Shown one piece after another: positions 60,346-64,000 of a DNA stretch of 64,000 nucleotides. Origin of the DNA: Lineus longissimus (Eukaryota > Nemertea > Pilidiophora > Heteronemertea > Lineidae); contig NC_088320.1 of the NCBI RefSeq assembly GCF_910592395.1, positions 1,612,001-1,676,000 on the forward strand, written 5' to 3'. The notes beneath the pieces were generated by a model. That model was not told where the DNA came from. It searched no databases and worked only from the letters and a program-made list of their open reading frames with translations. Position 1 is the stretch's first letter, and every line of letters starts with the position of its first letter. The translations under genes were made by a program, and so were the position numbers.

Positions 60346-61410
60346 TAATGTACGTGTTGTGAAGAGCCAGGAATTTTAGTTCCTTGAAGTTCCTTTAGTT
60401 TTCTTGAACAATTTTATTCTGCATGCACATTTGGCAATGCATTCAATGGTGACGCCCATGCAAAGTTCTACCTAAGTGATTGGTCATTCATGCAAGAAAG
60501 GACTTCACCTCTGACATTTCATTTTCTTTTGTCTGAAAAGAATCAGCAAAGTTTTTTGTAATAAAACAACAAAATTCATTCCTTGATGAAAACATCGAGT
60601 TATAAAAGCTAGGTTTTGCTATTTGAAAATTTGAAAATGGGGTATTGAGCAGAATAATTCATTTAAAGCAAAGAACTGTTATAAATTAAAGCTTGAATAA
60701 AACTGAATTTTACAATTTCCTCCGATGTGGATTAAAATTACGTGCTATAAAACTCAGATGACAAAAAAGTAAGTCTTATTTATAAGTGACAAAATTACGG
60801 CATTTGAGTAGAAGTGTGACATCTCAAGAGTTTTGGCGACGTCAACGATGACATCTTCTGTGATTCAACACAGTATGCTAGGACAAATGATGTCACACAC
60901 AAATTGTAAAGTCAGTTAAATTCTAGTCTATATAGATTATAAGTTTATAATGAGTAAAACAACTTGCACAGGAACATAAGATAAGAATATAAACACGGAA
61001 ATTACGACACTGCACACTGTACCAAATCTGGGCAGTCATATCGCTCCACTAACTTGATCATCATTCCAAAAGGGCAATCTCCCTCGTGGCCCAAATGCAA
61101 GATACTAACATGAGTCACAACCTTCGGCAACATAACAACATCACAATCACCAGCTAGGCGGCGCCAGTGGCAGACGTGAACTTACCGGGGTCATGGGGTT
61201 GAGAGGATGAACTGAGGTCAGACCGACTTAAAAGTGCAAGAAATAAGGTTGGTTAGAAACGAAAAAGTGTTGGGTTGAAAATGAGGAAGAGCAACTTTGT
61301 CAATAACATTGTTCTCACACTTCCTTTTATCACTGTATACAACTCTGTTATATCAAGATATCGGTACCCTTGAAGAACTATGGTGACGATCAGTCACAAG
61401 ACGTTAATGC

Positions 61411-61494
61411 TCATCCCCTGTCCTCGTTGATGCCGCGTTTTGGGCTAGGTTCTCCTGCAAGTTCTGATATTGACGAAGTTACTCTGTAAGCATG
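61411..61494 (-). CDS. Candidate short terminal exon
   Basis: A CTTACAG acceptor is followed by about 20 polar codons (SSISELAGEPSPKRGINEDR) and a TGA. It needs a preceding exon ending with two spare bases. It may be another 3' end of the right-edge gene or a chance frame. Confidence 0.2.
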   Translation of the reverse strand, partial: HAYRVTSSISELAGEPSPKRGINEDRG

Positions 61495-62531
61495 CATTGT
61501 ATATGTTCCCTGACCCAAGAGAAAGATACATTGCAGACTTTTTTTATCGGACATGAACTTAAAAAGTAGCTTGCTGACAGAAATCACTTGGATCAGAAAA
61601 CACAAAGTGCTCAACACCTTCCATAATAAAAGAAATGAAAATCATCATAAGCAATGTGTTATTTACATGAAGTGAGTTTCTAGAGTGTTAGAAACATGTT
61701 TGATATCAAAAACATTGAATAACATGAAGAAGTATTTTATGGAGTCTGTTGAAGCAGGACCAGCGCATGACTAGGCCTACATGTCATGAATTAGACCTTC
61801 GTTGCCTCCTTGATATTTGAGGTAGTTGGGTTCAGCAATGTGGGAGGTGGAAAGTTCACTTGAAATATTTTGTAGTATTCTGTTTGCACATTAATTCTGA
61901 GGTGTCTGGATGGGGTCGGGTTGTGTTCAGACAGGACAATCATGCCACAGATGAAACCACCATGGTACGCTGACAGCACAAGCATGAAAGGAAACAGTTG
62001 GACCAATCTATGAATCTATATTCCCGAAAGAGAAGAGGAGGAATTATGGCCACCATCCATCATTTTTTGGCTTTGTCCTTTAGTTTATATGGGGGCAAGT
62101 GAGTATGTCAGCTTATGGCTCTCATCCTGAGCCCTAGATGAATCCTATCAAGAAACTTACAACAGGGAGTTTTAACCTTGCGTTAAACAGAAAATCCATG
62201 ACAAATCTTATGCTACCAAATCTATCGGCATCTTGAAACCTTAATGTGAGCTGACCATGTGAGCTAGTGATTAGGCCAGCCTGCAGTATTCACTAAAAAC
62301 ATCATTTTTAAGATATCATCTGGCTTTGACAAACCTTATTAACAAATTGCCTGATTGATTAATGGATTATGAACTGACATCAAACGAAAGGGATTGTGGG
62401 GATAAGGGGGGGGGGTACAGTGCACACAGAAGGACAAGCAGGTGGGGAAGCGAAAGAAACTTCTAACAATCATGCAAATTCACAACAAACTGAAACAGTG
62501 TGTTTTTACAACAATAACGTAAATGCGCTAC

Positions 62532-62647
62532 CTTTTTTGGAATGGGTATGCTGGGAGTTGTTGGCGAGGCCGGAGCTCGGGTTCGAGTCGGATTGCTGTT
62601 CCACACATGAGAGTTGTTGCTGGCGACGCTCTTTCTCAAAACGCCGA
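62532..62647 (-). CDS. Cytoplasmic-tail exon of the right-edge membrane-protein gene
   Basis: The exon is bounded by a GCATGCAG acceptor and a GTAGCG donor. It joins the transmembrane exon in frame, making Cys from TG plus T, and gives CRRFEKERRQQQLSCVEQQS and then NPSSGLANNSQHTHSKK. The Arg/Lys-rich start right after a membrane span is a typical stop-transfer sequence. It exits in phase 1. Confidence 0.5.
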
Positions 62648-63753
62648 CTGCATGCAAGAGCAAAAGCAACAATAAGCCATCGCAAAGTCAAAGTTCATGG
62701 TCAAGGTTAAACTTCAAGGTCAAAACCTTCCACCTTCAAGGTCGAGATGGACATACCCAACTTTCATAGATAAGAAGGATCCATGCAAGACCATGCAAAG
62801 GGGTCAGACAATGTGAGAACAGACGTATGAGTAGAAGACGATGTGAATCAATGGGCCCCATTAATTGAAAGAAAATGTGTATCCTTGGACTAAAATGAGA
62901 CTAAAGCCCAAAAACAAAAGATTTTAACTGCTGTTTGAATCAAGCGATAGGTTTTCAGCTCAGGGAGGGGCACAGCTCATTAACCGTGATATTTTTGTAA
63001 TTTTTCTACGTTTTTCTGAAAACAGTGGTTGACAACAGGCAACAATGGATAGGTCACATGACTCCCACGAAACAACAAAAGGAAATGCATTTAATTCACC
63101 TCAATTTTCAGCTCAGTGCACTGCTATGGGGAAATACAATAGGCAGGTCACCCCAAGACAAGCTCAGAGTTCTTCACATCACTCATTAGATTGAGATGGC
63201 TGCTCTGCAGACCATTGCTGACAATGATGCAAAACTCACGCTGATTGGCTAACAGCGTCATGGTGTTGAAAAACCCAGCTTTCAAGGGCTTTCTGAAGGA
63301 TTATGGATGTTGCTGCCTCATAAAAACCAAAGAGCAACTGCAGTGTGGTTGTTGTAGAAGTTGAGCAGAGGGATTTGTTGTTATTTTCTCCATGAGGGTG
63401 GCTCATGCCTGACTTCCCGTGTGTAGCCAGTGTTACCATGACCAGGTTAACTGAGAGGGGGGGGGAGATATTGGGGCATTGCGTGAGGGATACAATTAAG
63501 GACTGTGCACATGAGTCGAACAACTGGAAAAGGGTTGGCATGCATAATTTGGATATTTGGGCCTCTTTTAAGTTTGTGAAGATATCACGAGCTTTACTTA
63601 ATATGTTGGTGTTAATGAGTTGCTTTATATTGAATAAATGACTTAAATGTTCTGTTTTTTTGTCCTACAACTGGTAAAGGCATAGCCTCTTAAGTTTTTC
63701 GACCAACCATCTCGAATTTGAATCTTTATGAAACGAGAGAAATGGCAACTTAC

Positions 63754-63844
63754 CACATGGTGTACAAAGCTATTGCCACGAATATGATAAAAGCAGATCC
63801 AGCTCCAATAACGGCGTACATCCAAAAATTCGTAACGTCATCTT
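63754..63844 (-). CDS. Transmembrane exon of a partial single-pass membrane protein
   Basis: The exon between a TTTCAG acceptor and a GTAAGT donor encodes EDDVTNFWMYAVIGAGSAF followed by IIFVAIALYTM, one hydrophobic span after an acidic juxtamembrane stretch. It enters in phase 1, as extracellular-module genes commonly do. Upstream exons, presumably the extracellular part, lie beyond position 64000. Orientation is inferred from the acidic outside and basic inside (next exon). The family cannot be named from this piece. Confidence 0.55.
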
Positions 63845-64000
63845 CTGAAAGATAAAGAAATACAGACATGCATTTTCAAATTGACATGTTGGAACGAAAA
63901 TTTACCAAATGCAAAAGAGATTGAAGTAGTTTTCTGTGTTGCACCTGGTCCCTTTCAAAGAGGAAGGGAAATCGCAAGTTAATAATTAGAGGGAGGAAAG

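Overview
This is animal nuclear DNA. It has spliced genes with GT-AG introns of roughly 100 to 1500 bp, AATAAA poly(A) signals, long intergenic gaps with simple repeats, tandem-repeat arrays and small inverted-repeat transposons. The genes are typical bilaterian housekeeping genes, plus a sterol-synthesis gene (MSMO1-like, a pathway missing from insects and nematodes) and a multi-domain fucolectin-type lectin. Together these suggest a marine invertebrate such as a lophotrochozoan, lancelet, echinoderm or hemichordate. The sequence alone does not fix the phylum.

Layout. (1) 350-9819, +: a complete 20-exon gene for a secreted lectin-like protein of about 1342 residues. It has seven fucolectin/tachylectin-4/pentraxin-1-type (FTP, F-type lectin) domains, and a whole F5/8C (discoidin) domain is placed inside the third. 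(2) 11045-13738, -: methylsterol monooxygenase 1. (3) 15277-20601, +: splicing factor SF3A1. (4) About 21100-21700: a 108-bp minisatellite. (5) 26744-27766, -: an mPR-type PAQR receptor with an intronless coding region. (6) 30976-33205, -: proteasome subunit beta-3. (7) 33498-38672, +: TUT1/Star-PAP terminal uridylyl/poly(A) polymerase. (8) 39300-40278, -: serine hydrolase RBBP9. (9) 41633-47156, +: enhancer of polycomb, with a 2-kb 3' UTR. (10) About 49430-53900: a tandem array with a regular 144-bp zone, a decayed zone and an internal inverted block. (11) 53.9-64 kb: mostly non-coding, with a nested inverted-repeat transposon relic at 57.65-58.24 kb. Exons of a minus-strand single-pass membrane protein lie here; its 5' part is beyond the right edge.

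Gene order. MSMO1/SF3A1, PSMB3/TUT1 and RBBP9/EPC are head-to-head pairs. PSMB3 and TUT1 start codons are only 292 bp apart, so they probably share a bidirectional promoter. TUT1 and RBBP9 converge tail to tail. SF3A1, PSMB3, TUT1 and EPC act in splicing, proteolysis, RNA 3'-end processing and chromatin acetylation, and apart from shared promoters nothing suggests the window is a functional cluster.

I worked out exon coordinates by hand from GT/AG sites, codon phase and family alignment from memory. In the seven named multi-exon gene models the summed coding length is an exact multiple of three. The least ordinary item is the lectin gene: its domains are built from phase-1 exon pairs, one domain is interrupted by another, and no repeat keeps the full canonical fucose-binding motif.
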